From: Picocystis sp. L7
Lineage: Eukaryota > Chlorophyta > Picocystophyceae > Picocystales > Picocystaceae
DNA length: 64,000 nucleotides
Direction of reading: 5' to 3'
Assembly (NCBI GenBank): GCA_020975725.1
Contig: QXJR01000026.1
Location: 1-64,000 of the forward strand
The position numbers and the translations under genes are program-made. Below, piece by piece: positions 17,715 to 27,402 of this stretch. The notes under the pieces were generated by a model. It made no database searches. It was not told the origin of the DNA and saw only the letters and a list, made by a program, of their open reading frames with translations. Position 1 is the first letter of the stretch; the number at the start of each line of letters is the position of its first letter.

Positions 17715-19383
17715 ATGGCACCCAAGAAGAAAGACGCACCCAAAGAAGAAGCACCCGTGCTGGGCAGGTTCTCCTCCCATCTCAAGGTGAGGAACCACGT
17801 CCGTCCAATCCCCGAAAACCAAGGAAAAAAAATCGTGGAGTGAACGAGATGCGAACGCACGCACACGAACCGAAGGCGCCACCAACGCCAACCCGACGAA
17901 GGAAACCGTCGTGGAACGTCGAAGATCCGCACGTCGTGCGATCCGTAGGGACAGAGAGAGGATGCCCTCCGATGCGCGTTGCAGGAAGACGGGAAACGCG
18001 CAGGAACGAAGGGAGGATCGATCCCGGATGCCCAAGAACGAAGGTCGACGACGGTGAAGACGAGACCTGCACCCGTCCAACGCGGAGAACCATGCCGCAC
18101 CAAGCCTCGATGGACAAGACGAGATCCCACGGATGCCCTTCCAGGACACGTGCAACCGCATGGGACGCGAAACCCTCCGAACGGGATCGCTTCGAATCGA
18201 ACGATCGTGCCCTGGCGCGGGAAGCATTACGGCTGACAAGGACGCCGTTCCGACGCTGGGCGATGGAACGAAACAGATGGGGATCGTGGGATTGCCCAAC
18301 GTGGGGAAATCCACCCTGTTCAACACCCTCACCAAGATGGGCATCCCAGCCGAAAACTTCCCTTTCTGCACCATCGAACCACACGTTGCCAGGGTCAACA
18401 TACCCGACGAAAGGTTCAAGTGGCTCTGCAAAGCTTACCATCCGAAGAGCGAAGTGCCTGCATTCCTAGAAATCCACGACATCGCTGGATTGGTCAAAGG
18501 CGCCAACGAAGGTGCAGGGCTAGGAAACGCCTTCTTGTCCAACATCAGGGCCGTGGACGGGATCTTTCACGTGTGCAGAGCGTTCGAGGACGTGGAAGTC
18601 GTACACGTGGAGGATCGCATCGATCCCGTGGAAGACGCGCAAATCATCAACCAAGAACTGAGGCTCAAAGACATAGAGATGGTCAAGAGGTCCATCGAAG
18701 ACCTCAACAAGATGATCTCCAGAGGGCTCAAGAAGGAACAAAAGGAAGAGCTCGCCGCCTGCGAAGTCATCCTGCAGTGGCTCGAGGAAGGGAAGGATGT
18801 GAGGCACAAGAAGGATTGGAGCGTGAACGAGATCGAATACATCAACAACAAGCAGCTGCTCACGGCCAAACCCGTCATCTACCTGGTCAACCTGAGCCAG
18901 AAGGATTACATTCGAAAAAAGAACAAGTTTCTGCCCAAAATCTACCAGTGGATCTCCGAGCACGGGGGAGAGCAGATGATCCCCTTCAGCGGAGAGCTGG
19001 AGCAGACCCTCTTTGACATGCCGGAGGATGAGAAAGCCGTCTACTGCGAGGAGAACAATTGCCAGAGTGCCCTGCCAAAGATCATCGTCTCGGGCTTCAG
19101 GGCCATCCATCTGATCTACTTCTTCACCGCGGGACCGGACGAAGTGAGGTGTTGGACCATTCGAAAGGGGTACAAGGCTCCCCAAGCAGCGGGCACGATT
19201 CACACCGATTTTGAGAGAGGTTTCATCTGCGCCGAGGTGATGAAGTACGACGAACTGCACGAGCTTGGAAGCGAGGTCGCTGTCAAGGCGGCCGGAAAGT
19301 ACCGCCAGGAAGGGAAGAACTACACCGTCGATGACGGGGACATCATTTTCTTCAAGTTCAACGTCACCACCAAAGGGAAGTAA
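17715..19383 (+). CDS. OLA1: Obg-like ATPase 1
   Basis: YchF-family P-loop NTPase that hydrolyses ATP and binds the ribosome. Exon 1 is 17715-17786 (MAPKKKDAPKEEAPVLGRF and on), exon 2 18277-19383. The 490-bp intron is phase 0 with donor GTGAGG, acceptor ACAG and CTGAC about 40 nt before the end. The product is 392 aa, the usual length. The joined sequence reads LGRFSSHLKMGIVGLPNVGK, matching OLA1 across the junction. The P-loop is GLPNVGKST (~29-37), the Walker B/switch region is DIAGLVKGA, and NLSQKD replaces the NKxD guanine motif, as known for this ATP-preferring family. The C-terminal TGS domain ends in VEDGDIIFFK-like sequence (VDDGDIIFFKF). Its stop codon is 41 bp from that of convergent RTF1. 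Confidence 0.97.
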
Positions 19384-19424
19384 GCATTGATCCCCAGTTG
19401 ATACCTGCGCGGCCTCCCCATGCA

Positions 19425-21398
19425 TCAGTCTCCAGATCGACTCTTGGCCAGGGGCACCTCGGGTCTCACGCCTCCCCACGTGTTCATGTGACGGCTGTAC
19501 TCCTCCAGCTTCAGGATGGACCCAGGGGGGTAATCCTCGATGGAAACGGTCGCCTCGAAGGTGGGAAGGCGCCGACTTTGGCCCAGGAGCTGTCGAACCA
19601 CGGATTGTCTTTCGTCTTCCGGTTCGAACCTGCCGATGGCGTCGAGGTCTACCCGGATGTCCATGAGGGATGTGGAGCTGGGTTCTCCCAGGGCGTCGAT
19701 CGGCGCTGGTTGCGTGCCGTCCCTGCCTTGATTCTGCGGATCCAACGCGCCGGCCCGACCTGTCTTCCCGTACGTGCGGGGCCTCGTCTGCCGTCGCGAG
19801 AACAGGTCGACCGTGTTTCCTGTGGCACTGGCCCCTGCCACCCCGGAGTTTCCCACCCCCCGTAGCTGCTTCATGAAGTTGGTCATGGCGTTCCTCTTGT
19901 TCACGTTGGCTAGCCCGCCATCTCTCTTGGAATCCTTCCTCGTGCGCTCCTGCATCGCCTCCAACTCCGCGATCCTGTCCTGAAACTTCTGCGCCTCTTC
20001 TTCTCGTCCTTGCTGCCTGGCGTAGTTACGCTGCGCGATGAGCTTTTCCTTCTCCATGGCAATGTTGACGGGGGTGCGCTTGACCCTCTTCTTCTCTTCC
20101 ACCATGCGTGCAATGTCTTCGGCGGAGTAACGGAAGTTCTCCGCCTTCTCGATGTTGCTCATGACCAGGTCTCGCATGGCTTGTGTGGGAACGGGGGCTC
20201 CTTTGGCCTCCAATCGTTCCAGGTAGCTGTCGAATTCTTGAACGCTGAATGCGCTGTTGCTGACCATGGACAGGGCCAGCACTTTCTCGCTGTTGCCGGA
20301 CCTCACCACCAGGTACTTCCGGGTCCTCTTTTTGCTCTCGGGCATCGTATACTCCTTCCTCGGCTCTCTAGTTTCGATCCTGGCCGCTTCGCCCACGGCG
20401 TAGTACTTGATCCCCTCCCGTTGGGAATCGGGGAAGCGCACGAGGCAGTGCGGCAGGATTTGATCGAAGATGGGATCGTCCATCCACTTGTCCAGCTGCA
20501 GGCGGGTGACCTGCATCTTCTTGGCGTCCGCGTAGTTGATTTCTGTCTCCAGCGTTTGGTCGTATCCTCCTCTTCTACCACGGTCGCCTCCGGCCAGGAA
20601 CCCGGCTTCCCTTTCGTCCTCCTCCTCCTCGCCCTCTCCTTCGAGGTAGCGTTCCGGTTCGGAGTCTCCTTCCTCGTCGCTCCTCTGCGATTCTTCATCT
20701 TCGCTGGTGGCGAATTCATCATGATGGATCCTCTTCTTGGCCGGCACGGTTTGGGTTCTTTTCTTTTCTTGTCGGTTGGCTTTGAGGTTCCTTCTTTTTT
20801 TCTCTTGCACCAGTTCGTCGAGCGCCGTCCTTTCCTTTCGATTCCTTCCGCTCCTTCCGCCGCGCGGCTGGACGGTTTGGTTTTTGTCTTTGGATGTGCG
20901 CTTGGCTTCGTGTGCTGCTTTCCACGCCTCCCATTTCTTCTCCCTTTCTTCCCCTCTTTCATAGAGTATCATTTCACGTTCCAGTTCCGGCAGCGCTTCC
21001 AATCGCTTTCGATCTTCTTCGTCTCCGTAGAGATCTTGATCGTATCCGTCTTCGTAGGCGGACGATTCGCCTTCCTCTTCCTTTCGTTCCTGTTTCTTTC
21101 TGGCGTGCTTTCGTGCTTCTTCGGTGGGTTTGACGTCCGTGCGTGTTTCGGTCCTTCCTGGGTTGGGATCGTGCGTGGGTTGGACCCTCGATCTTTCGAA
21201 ACGTTCTTGTTCCTCTTGATCCGCGTCGACATCGTCTTCTTGTTCTTCTTCCTCGGTGCTGGTGCTGTTGGCGTGGGTCCTCCTTTCTTGGGGATGGTTC
21301 CCTTTTCTTTTCTTGAAAGGCACGGTGGTTCCCGTCCCACCTTCCATGGTTTTCCTCCCCGCCACCGCCAGCAGTTCTTCGTCCAGGTCCACGTCCAT
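19425..21398 (-). CDS. RTF1: RTF1, Plus3-domain subunit of the Paf1 transcription elongation complex
   Basis: Single exon, 657 aa from ATG at 21398. I chose this start because MDVDLDEELLAVAGRK aligns with the conserved N-terminal DLDxEL motif of RTF1; the open frame continues upstream only because the leader is T-poor. Residues 1-280 are acidic and Lys/Arg-rich and include the conserved GYDQDLYGDEEDRKRLEALP block (~118-137). The Plus3 domain spans ~291-400 (VTRLQLDKWMDDPIFDQ, CLVRFPDSQ, YLVVRSGNSEKVLALSMVSN) and in the family binds phosphorylated Spt5. A charged helical C-terminus follows. The role is chromatin-linked elongation and histone H2B ubiquitination with RNA polymerase II in the nucleus (family knowledge). 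It is divergent from SERRATE (467 bp) and convergent with OLA1. Confidence 0.93.
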   Translation of the reverse strand: MDVDLDEELLAVAGRKTMEGGTGTTVPFKKRKGNHPQERRTHANSTSTEEEEQEDDVDADQEEQERFERSRVQPTHDPNPGRTETRTDVKPTEEARKHARKKQERKEEEGESSAYEDGYDQDLYGDEEDRKRLEALPELEREMILYERGEEREKKWEAWKAAHEAKRTSKDKNQTVQPRGGRSGRNRKERTALDELVQEKKRRNLKANRQEKKRTQTVPAKKRIHHDEFATSEDEESQRSDEEGDSEPERYLEGEGEEEEDEREAGFLAGGDRGRRGGYDQTLETEINYADAKKMQVTRLQLDKWMDDPIFDQILPHCLVRFPDSQREGIKYYAVGEAARIETREPRKEYTMPESKKRTRKYLVVRSGNSEKVLALSMVSNSAFSVQEFDSYLERLEAKGAPVPTQAMRDLVMSNIEKAENFRYSAEDIARMVEEKKRVKRTPVNIAMEKEKLIAQRNYARQQGREEEAQKFQDRIAELEAMQERTRKDSKRDGGLANVNKRNAMTNFMKQLRGVGNSGVAGASATGNTVDLFSRRQTRPRTYGKTGRAGALDPQNQGRDGTQPAPIDALGEPSSTSLMDIRVDLDAIGRFEPEDERQSVVRQLLGQSRRLPTFEATVSIEDYPPGSILKLEEYSRHMNTWGGVRPEVPLAKSRSGD

Positions 21399-21865
21399 CC
21401 CTCCTGGCGAAGGACCTCTCCCCTTCCTTCCTTCCTTCCTTCGCTCTTCCTCTGCGTCTGTTCGTGGACGGGTTGGGTGTCGCGGGATGCGTCCCTTTCC
21501 TTCCCGCTTCGTGTGGTGGGTTCGATCCAGGGGATGGATCCCGTGGAAGGAGCCGTCCCGATCCACCCCCCCTTGGGAAAAAGGGAAAAGGGGAAAAAGG
21601 GGGGGGATCCCGGTTGCGAAGGAACCCTCGACCCGGTTCGATCCACCCTTCTCCCAAGGAGGAGGATCCTCCCCCTCCAGGAAGGGGGAAGGGTGGTGTC
21701 CCCCCTTTCCCCCTCCCTTTGGGTGGGACGTCGGCGCCACCCCAACAGGGACGAACGAAGGAAAGAGGTGTCCCCTGGATCGCGAGGGTTGGCGACGTGG
21801 GCGGTGAGAACCGATTCCTACGAGCGAGAGATAGAAAAGAAAAGAGAGAGAGAGAGAAGAGAGGC
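21399..21865. promoter_or_regulatory. divergent promoter region of RTF1 and SERRATE
   Basis: 467 bp between opposed start codons. It contains G and C runs around GGATCC (GGGGGGATCCC at ~21600, the palindrome GGAGGATCCTCC at ~21660) and a purine tract (GAGAGA) just before the SERRATE start. No gene seen. Confidence 0.6.
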
Positions 21866-23611
21866 ATGGAAGACACCCGCGAACGGTCCAGGTCGAGGTC
21901 GAGGTCCCCTCCCGAAGACGGAGGGAAGGAGGAGAGGAGGTACGGCGGAAACCGGAAAGGGAGAGGTGGAAGGAGAAGGAATCGACCACACGTCGGTACA
22001 CAACACCATCCTGGCAGCGGCGGACCCTTCGGACCACCGGGGTTCTTTCCAACCGCGTATGCATCCAACTACACAGGAGGAGGTACACATCCAAGTGGAT
22101 GGCCTGGACCCACAACACAAGAAGGGTACGTGAACGAAACCAACACAACCCAAACCATGCAACCGACGTGCGCACGGGCACGAGACCCGACACGAGGAGG
22201 TAAAAAAAACACAACGACGACGACGGATGGGACCATGGCACGCTTGTGTCCCTCGACGCCGGCCTCACGGGTGAACAGGCACGTGCTCGGTCCCATCCCA
22301 CTGGAAGACGCGATGGAGAAACGCCCACGAACGACAGCAACGACACGTCCACGCCCTGTTCCAAGGGTGTCCCGACTGACCCGAACGCTCGAACGGACGA
22401 AAACGCACAGGAGACATCGTGGAAGGCACGGGAGGAGAGATCGCGACACGCCCATGAGCTACAAAGAATTCATCGGAGACCTGCCCGACGACGTCACGCC
22501 TGCAGCCGCCCAGCAGCTGTACGAAGAATACAAAGTCAAGTTCTACGGTTCCAGAAGAAGGGTACATTGGGAAGAACACAAAGAAGAAGATGAACTTAGA
22601 AACCAATACGATCCAAGGAGGCTGCAAGCCGCCTGCGAAGCTAGGAACGAAGAAGCCAGGACCGCCTGCGGGGAATTCGCACAGACCAAGCTGGACGGAA
22701 ATCCGACGGGAAACGGCGCGGATGCCGACATGGATATGGACGTCGGAGGATCGACCGGTACCCCCTCAAAGGCACCTGCCCTAGCCGGTACCGAACCGCG
22801 CATCGCCCAGGACGTCAGCCTGGCCGTGCAGCTGGCGACGAAGTTGGACGAAGAGAAAGGCATCGTGGAGAACCGCGTGTTGAATCCCGACCTGGCGATG
22901 GAACCGACCGAACGGTTGGATTTGCTCTTGGATTATCTGTGGAATGTGCATGCCGTGGATTACTACGCCTCGAAGGAACTGCTCGCGTCCGAGTACGGGA
23001 GCCGCAAGACCCGATCGAGGACGGTGCGTCCTTCTCCGCCAGCATCGGCAGTGGGGGAACCGCTGGCCTCGAGCTCCGATGACGAGGCTTGGGCGCAGGC
23101 CCTCACCGAGCACTGGCAATCCCGTGCAGATGGCACGCGCGCGGGTCCCACGGAATCCAGGATCCAAGTCGAGCGCGTGGAGAAAGAAGTGGAGGCATTC
23201 GTGGAGGCTCAGATCATCAAGATCGAAGAGGGCAAGTACGGTTGCAAGCTGTCCCAGAAGCTCTTCATCGGTCCAGACTTTGTGAAGAAGCACGTGCGCG
23301 TGAAGCATGCGGGCGTGGTGGAGGAGTTCCGCAACAAGCTGTTGGACGACGTGTATCGGGAGAATTATTTGGAGGCGACCCGCGATCAGGTACCGGAGGA
23401 TCCAGGTACTGTTCCACCCCCTCCGTTTGGCGTTCCTTCGATGGGCGGTCCCATGATGGTGCCACCTGTGGGTTTTCCAGGTCCAGGTGGTGTGCCCATG
23501 GGCATGCAGGGACCTGTGGGCATCCCGGCTCTGGATCGCGTGCGTCAACGTTACGTGGATCTCGACACCACCGTTCCGGACCGTCCCGTGTTGGATTACG
23601 GCGATCTGTAA
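21866..23611 (+). CDS. SE: SERRATE/ARS2 homologue, nuclear RNA-processing adaptor
   Basis: Exon 1 21866-22125, exon 2 22411-23611. The 285-bp intron has donor GTACGT, acceptor ACAG and CTGAC 30 nt upstream; it is phase 2. The product is 486 aa. The N-terminal ~100 residues are RS/RG-rich (MEDTRERSRSRSRSPPE), as in ARS2. MSYKEFIGDLPDDVTP (~102) begins the conserved helical domain, with EYKVKFYGSRRRVHWEEHK typical of the family. Near residues 363-390, YGCKLSQKLFIGPDFVKKH then RVKHA is the ARS2 zinc-finger region, with a single Cys before the His pair as in animal ARS2. A Pro/Gly/Met-rich tail follows. The family links the cap-binding complex to miRNA processing and RNA decay. The intron is a multiple of three and stop-free, so unspliced RNA would still be open. 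Confidence 0.9.
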   Translation: MEDTRERSRSRSRSPPEDGGKEERRYGGNRKGRGGRRRNRPHVGTQHHPGSGGPFGPPGFFPTAYASNYTGGGTHPSGWPGPTTQEGYVNETNTTQTMQPTCARARDPTRGGKKNTTTTTDGTMARLCPSTPASRVNRHVLGPIPLEDAMEKRPRTTATTRPRPVPRVSRLTRTLERTKTHRRHRGRHGRRDRDTPMSYKEFIGDLPDDVTPAAAQQLYEEYKVKFYGSRRRVHWEEHKEEDELRNQYDPRRLQAACEARNEEARTACGEFAQTKLDGNPTGNGADADMDMDVGGSTGTPSKAPALAGTEPRIAQDVSLAVQLATKLDEEKGIVENRVLNPDLAMEPTERLDLLLDYLWNVHAVDYYASKELLASEYGSRKTRSRTVRPSPPASAVGEPLASSSDDEAWAQALTEHWQSRADGTRAGPTESRIQVERVEKEVEAFVEAQIIKIEEGKYGCKLSQKLFIGPDFVKKHVRVKHAGVVEEFRNKLLDDVYRENYLEATRDQVPEDPGTVPPPPFGVPSMGGPMMVPPVGFPGPGGVPMGMQGPVGIPALDRVRQRYVDLDTTVPDRPVLDYGDL

Positions 23612-24675
23612 CTCTTTCTTTTGTTTTTTTTAGCCCGTTGTATCGAACCTTTGGGTCGTGGATCGACCCGCCGTGGTGGTCCACGAGCCATCCGAAAGGA
23701 CCCCCGGTGGATCCAGAGGCACAGGGGGCACCCCACCGCCACTTGGGGGGAGCGTGAGTCCTCGGGCTTTTTCTTCGCCTATTGCTTGTTTCCCGTTCTT
23801 TTTTGTGGTGTTTCCAGGTGATTCGACGAGCAGAATCCGAATCTGAGCTTGGTTAGTCCTGGATCGTTTGTCTTCTGGGTGAACTCGGTGCGGCTGGCTC
23901 GGGGAGTTCTCCAAATTCACCCTTTTTTGGGCGTTTTGGCCAGGCGGTTAAACATGCGCTTCATGGCACCAGGAGCATCGACTCTCGATCTCGTTTTTCT
24001 CGTGAAGGTGTCCTATCTTTCTGTCTTTCCCTTCCCCGGGTTTGGCGGTCCGGTTCCCCGTGGGCGCTCGGCTGCCCTCGGGGAGGTGTTGAGCAGCGGT
24101 GCCGTTTGGGGTCCCCACCACCTGCCGGTGGTTTTTCGACTCTAGAACTCGCGCCAGGCAGAATTTGGCCGTTTTGAGAGCACCGTTTGAAAGAACACGC
24201 TAAGTCCTACCCAACGAGCCATCGTTTGCTCCATTTCAACCGATATTCGAAGAGATACGTGCGTCGAAAGGAAGGAGTACCCGCCAGGGGAAACGAGGCA
24301 GGATCCAGCCCCGAAAGACCCTGGGACGTGCACGGGCCTCCCTGCTCTTGCACGGGCCGAACCAGGTCGGGGTCCATCGATACAAACCCCTCAAAACGGA
24401 GTGTTCTACAACTTCGATTGGAGCAGCAACGTCCGGAGAGGTCCTCCCGAGGCTCCAAGGATCCCACACCGACCCCCCCCCTATGAAGAAAAGTGGCGGT
24501 GGGGTGGGGGGGATCCCCGTTCCCTCGGGGTGGGGGCCTTCCTTTCCCTTCCCCCCTTTCGATCCCACTGGGGACGATCCCGGGTTTATGTCCGATCCAT
24601 CCCGGGATGGAAACGGGATCACCAAAGGACTCGAATCGCAATCACCACGAAGAAGATACCGAACCCAAGCGAACC
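23612..24675. other. intergenic region, no gene seen
   Basis: 1.06 kb between two plus-strand genes. It holds the SERRATE 3' flank and the rhodanese promoter. A piece of the dispersed repeat lies at ~24470-24512. I see no coding-like frame or RNA gene. Confidence 0.55.
24470..24512. repeat. dispersed repeat, fragment C
   Basis: CCCCTATGAAGAAAAGTGG followed by CGGTGGGGTGG matches CCCTATGAAGAAAAAGTGG then TGGTGGGGTGG at ~3283-3312, with one indel and one or two substitutions over about 30 bp. No other part of the unit is recognisable here. Confidence 0.6.
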
Positions 24676-25704
24676 ATGCCGTCCATCACCAACGTTGGAG
24701 GATCGCTCACCACCGCAGTGGCACTCACCCTGCTGGCCTGGAGCGTGAGAGCACTGCGTGCCGCGGCCCTGCGAGGTGCAGCGGCCAAAGCTAGGGCACC
24801 GGCCGCAAGAAGGCTGAGACACCGACTGCACGCCACCATGACCTTGGCGGCCCTGCGCGTGCTGTCGCAACTCGAAGCCGTGCCCTACCTCGTCGTGGAC
24901 ACGAGAGAAGACCTGCACGAGGCAGAAACCATCGAGGAAGGCGATAGGAACGAAAGGAACGGAGGCATGGATCCGACGAGGAGGAACTACCCCTTGTCCC
25001 TACTCGAAGAAAAGGCCCAAGTCCTGTACCTCAGAGAAGAACAGCTCGAAGAAACCTTCTCCAACCCAGACGACGAGTGGGAATCCAAATTAGGAAGGAC
25101 CAAACCTGGACAAGAACACGTCCTGGCGTTCGTGGCCGACGATACCTGGAGAGCGCAAGCCTGCGCGGCACAGGTCGCGTCCATGGGATACCTGCGTTGC
25201 GTGGCCGTGCGCGCAGGAGGTAATCAGGTCGAACCAATACAATTCGTACACCGTGATGCGGTGGCAGAAGCCATGCGCAGGGAGATGAAAGGGCTGGTGA
25301 TCCTGGACCTGCGAAGGCATGACGAAAGGGTCCTCTACGGTGCGCCTCTAGGTTCCAAGCACTTGCCCGCAGAGCAGGTGCCCAGAGCTCTGTCCATGTC
25401 CGAGGACGAGTTCCAGGATACGTTCGGATTTGACAAGCCGACCAAGCAGGACAATGTGGTGCTCATGTGCCGATCCGACCGCAGAGCGAGATGGACGTAT
25501 CAGCTCCTGATGGATGCTGGGTACCCCAGGGTGTTCGTCTGCAAAGAAGGGACGTTCGGTTGGCGATTGGATCGCAACGTGCTTCCTTACCAAAGCTACG
25601 AGCTGGGAGATCCACCTCCCAACCCGGAACCATTCGAGATCGAACGCGTCGACGCTCAAGCGGCCACGAAGGAGCTCCAAAGGATCGGAATCTTGGCATG
25701 CTGA
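24676..25704 (+). CDS. membrane-anchored tandem rhodanese-domain protein
   Basis: Single exon, 342 aa from ATG 24676. This start is preferred because the following MPSITNVGGSLTTAVALTLL gives a hydrophobic segment (~9-27) that could be a signal anchor or part of a transit peptide. Residues ~65-185 form a degenerate rhodanese fold lacking the active-site Cys (FVADDTWRAQA at the loop). Residues ~205-300 form a second rhodanese domain with the catalytic loop VVLMCRSDRRARW; Cys265 is the expected persulfide-carrying residue. Sulfur transfer to an unknown acceptor, or a non-catalytic plastid role as in several plant rhodanese-like proteins, are both possible. The stop is 43 bp from that of the convergent TRIC gene. 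Confidence 0.8.
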   Translation: MPSITNVGGSLTTAVALTLLAWSVRALRAAALRGAAAKARAPAARRLRHRLHATMTLAALRVLSQLEAVPYLVVDTREDLHEAETIEEGDRNERNGGMDPTRRNYPLSLLEEKAQVLYLREEQLEETFSNPDDEWESKLGRTKPGQEHVLAFVADDTWRAQACAAQVASMGYLRCVAVRAGGNQVEPIQFVHRDAVAEAMRREMKGLVILDLRRHDERVLYGAPLGSKHLPAEQVPRALSMSEDEFQDTFGFDKPTKQDNVVLMCRSDRRARWTYQLLMDAGYPRVFVCKEGTFGWRLDRNVLPYQSYELGDPPPNPEPFEIERVDAQAATKELQRIGILAC

Positions 25705-25747
25705 GGAACAACAAATGGCCCATAGGACCATCGGCCGATCTCGACCA

Positions 25748-26593
25748 TCACTCGTGCTTCTTCTTCTTGACTTTCTTGGTGCGGTTTTTGGTTTCCTTAC
25801 CACTAGTGGTCTTTCCCTTGCCCTCGGGGATCTGGGCGATCCAGTGGAAGAGTTTGGCCGGGACGTTGGTGGGATCTCCGATCGAGCCACCCGTCAGGTT
25901 CCCTGCCACCCCTTTGGCAAGGAAGAGCAGGATGATTGCGGTCTGCACTTCTCTGCGATAGCCGGTGGGATACAGGTACACCGTCACGTAGTACAGGAGG
26001 GCAGATAGGAACGAGGATCTACCGGCGTAGGTCTGAACGCTGAATTCTGTAGGTGGAGTGCTGGCCCGGCTTCCTGGGTCGATCTTCTGGATGAAATCGC
26101 AGAACAGTTTTCCGCCGCATCCTCCGAGCGTCCCAAGGAGCACAGGCGCCGCGTGGACGCCTGCGTACTTCACGACTGCATAATCCACCCTAGCGCAGAT
26201 GGTTTGGACTTTGAGTACGTCCGAGCAGGCTTGGAGGACGGTTCCGACCACTCGGAAGTCGCAGGTTCGATGCACCAGTTTTCCCGGGCTGTAGGAAGAG
26301 ACGTACCAGCACAGGCTCCACACGATTGCGATGGCGTCGTCTGCGAAGAGGGCGATTTTGACGAGTTCTGGATCGAAGAGGAGGATGGCGGATGCGGTTC
26401 CACCCCCGAACCCTGCGAAGAAGGCGAGCCAGTAGTTGGCCAGCCACTTTCCTTGGCATGCGTTTCTCATGAGGTTGGCCACGTACAAGCAGTGTCCCAC
26501 CAGGAGCAGGTGGAAGGGGATTCGATCCAGCCCATCGGCCACGTCGTGCAGTCCTTTCCACGTCCCTTGGAGTGCGCCTTCCCAACCCTTCAT
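25748..26593 (-). CDS. TRIC-type cation channel homologue
   Basis: Single exon, 281 aa, polytopic. The conserved TRIC core is visible: GGGTASAILLF after an FFAGFGGG loop, then WYVSSYSPGKLVH (family motif WYLVFYSPFDLV), VLQACSDVLKVQTI, and YAGVHAAPVLLGTLGGCGG with a Gly-rich kinked helix. Seven or so hydrophobic segments are expected. In animals TRIC channels pass K+ across the ER or SR to balance Ca2+ release; relatives occur in plants and prokaryotes. The C-terminus is Lys-rich and ends in KKHE, which fits the KKxx ER-retrieval signal, so I infer an ER membrane location. Divergent from the small plus-strand gene (313 bp between starts). Confidence 0.8.
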   Translation of the reverse strand: MKGWEGALQGTWKGLHDVADGLDRIPFHLLLVGHCLYVANLMRNACQGKWLANYWLAFFAGFGGGTASAILLFDPELVKIALFADDAIAIVWSLCWYVSSYSPGKLVHRTCDFRVVGTVLQACSDVLKVQTICARVDYAVVKYAGVHAAPVLLGTLGGCGGKLFCDFIQKIDPGSRASTPPTEFSVQTYAGRSSFLSALLYYVTVYLYPTGYRREVQTAIILLFLAKGVAGNLTGGSIGDPTNVPAKLFHWIAQIPEGKGKTTSGKETKNRTKKVKKKKHE

Positions 26594-26906
26594 CTCGTCT
26601 GGTCTGGTCTGGTCCGTTGGGTTGGTTGGGATGCTTCCCCTTTTCCCCTTTTCGTCCCATCCATTTCGATGGGACGTGTGGGTGTGTTCATGGGGGAGGA
26701 GAAGGGGGGAACGTTGGAACGTGTCGGGGTGAGAAACCTCCTAGTCGTACCTTGAGGATTGGATGCGTACGTCGGTCCCGTTCGTCCGAGAAAGGGATGT
26801 CGGTGGGGTTGGATAAGGAACATGTCCCCTGGACCAGAAAGGAAAGTGGGGGATCGAACCCCAGGAGAACCGAGGTGGATTCGACAGGCGTCGGCGCACC
26901 GGAACC
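26594..26906. promoter_or_regulatory. divergent promoter region of TRIC gene and lumen-like protein gene
   Basis: 313 bp between opposed starts. It contains a short (GGTCT)n run at ~26598-26614 and pyrimidine tracts. No gene seen. Confidence 0.5.
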
Positions 26907-27366
26907 ATGGCGATGGCGATGCCCAAACCGACGCGTCCCACAGCGATGGACACGCAAGTGGAGGCCGAGAAACGGAAAAAGACACAGAAGAGAGTCGAGA
27001 GGCAGGTGAATCGAAGGAACCTCGCCAAAACCGTGGCCTTGGTCGGATGGTGGTGCGCACGTTCCGGAAACGCACAGGCCAAAAGCTGCCTCGACGAATG
27101 CGTGCGAGAATGCGCGAAAATCGCACCCGGAAGCGATGGATACTGGTAGGTCGAATTGAGACGGATCCCCTGTGCAGGAACGAAAACGCGACGGGAGAGC
27201 GTACAGGAACGTGCGATGCAAAAAGTACGAAAGAATGCTGACCTGTGAGACGTGTGATCCGACGTACGCCTGGACAGCAAAGAGACCTGCCGGGACGCAT
27301 GCGAAGCGCAAGATGGATGACGCGAAGCAAGAAAAAGGAGTCGGCGAGTCAGGAGCTCCAGTGTAA
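26907..27366 (+). CDS. small Cys-rich protein with twin-arginine lumen-targeting-like presequence
   Basis: Exon 1 26907-27145, exon 2 27207-27366, 132 aa. The 61-bp intron (donor GTAGGT, acceptor ACAG, phase 2) joins DGYW to NVRCKKYERMLTCETC; a nearer acceptor would leave an intron of only 32 bp. This intron lacks CTGAC. Residues ~35-59 (VNRRNLAKTVALVGW ... NAQA) have a twin-arginine pair, a hydrophobic core and an AxA-like cleavage site, resembling a Tat signal for the thylakoid lumen. The mature part carries CLDECVRECAKIAPGSDGYW and further cysteines (C-x3-C-x3-C ... C ... CETC), suggesting a disulfide-bonded or metal-binding fold. I infer a plastid lumen protein; family unknown. The stop is 36 bp from that of NHE. 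Confidence 0.65.
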
Positions 27367-27402
27367 GACCACCTGAGTTCGTTCAACTGCACATGCTCCT
27401 CC

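Noticed and set aside
20010-22133. Long plus-strand open frame of ~700 codons opposite RTF1
   Set aside because: It is the antisense of a well-supported RTF1 gene plus its T-poor leader; its translation has no domain and is low in complexity.
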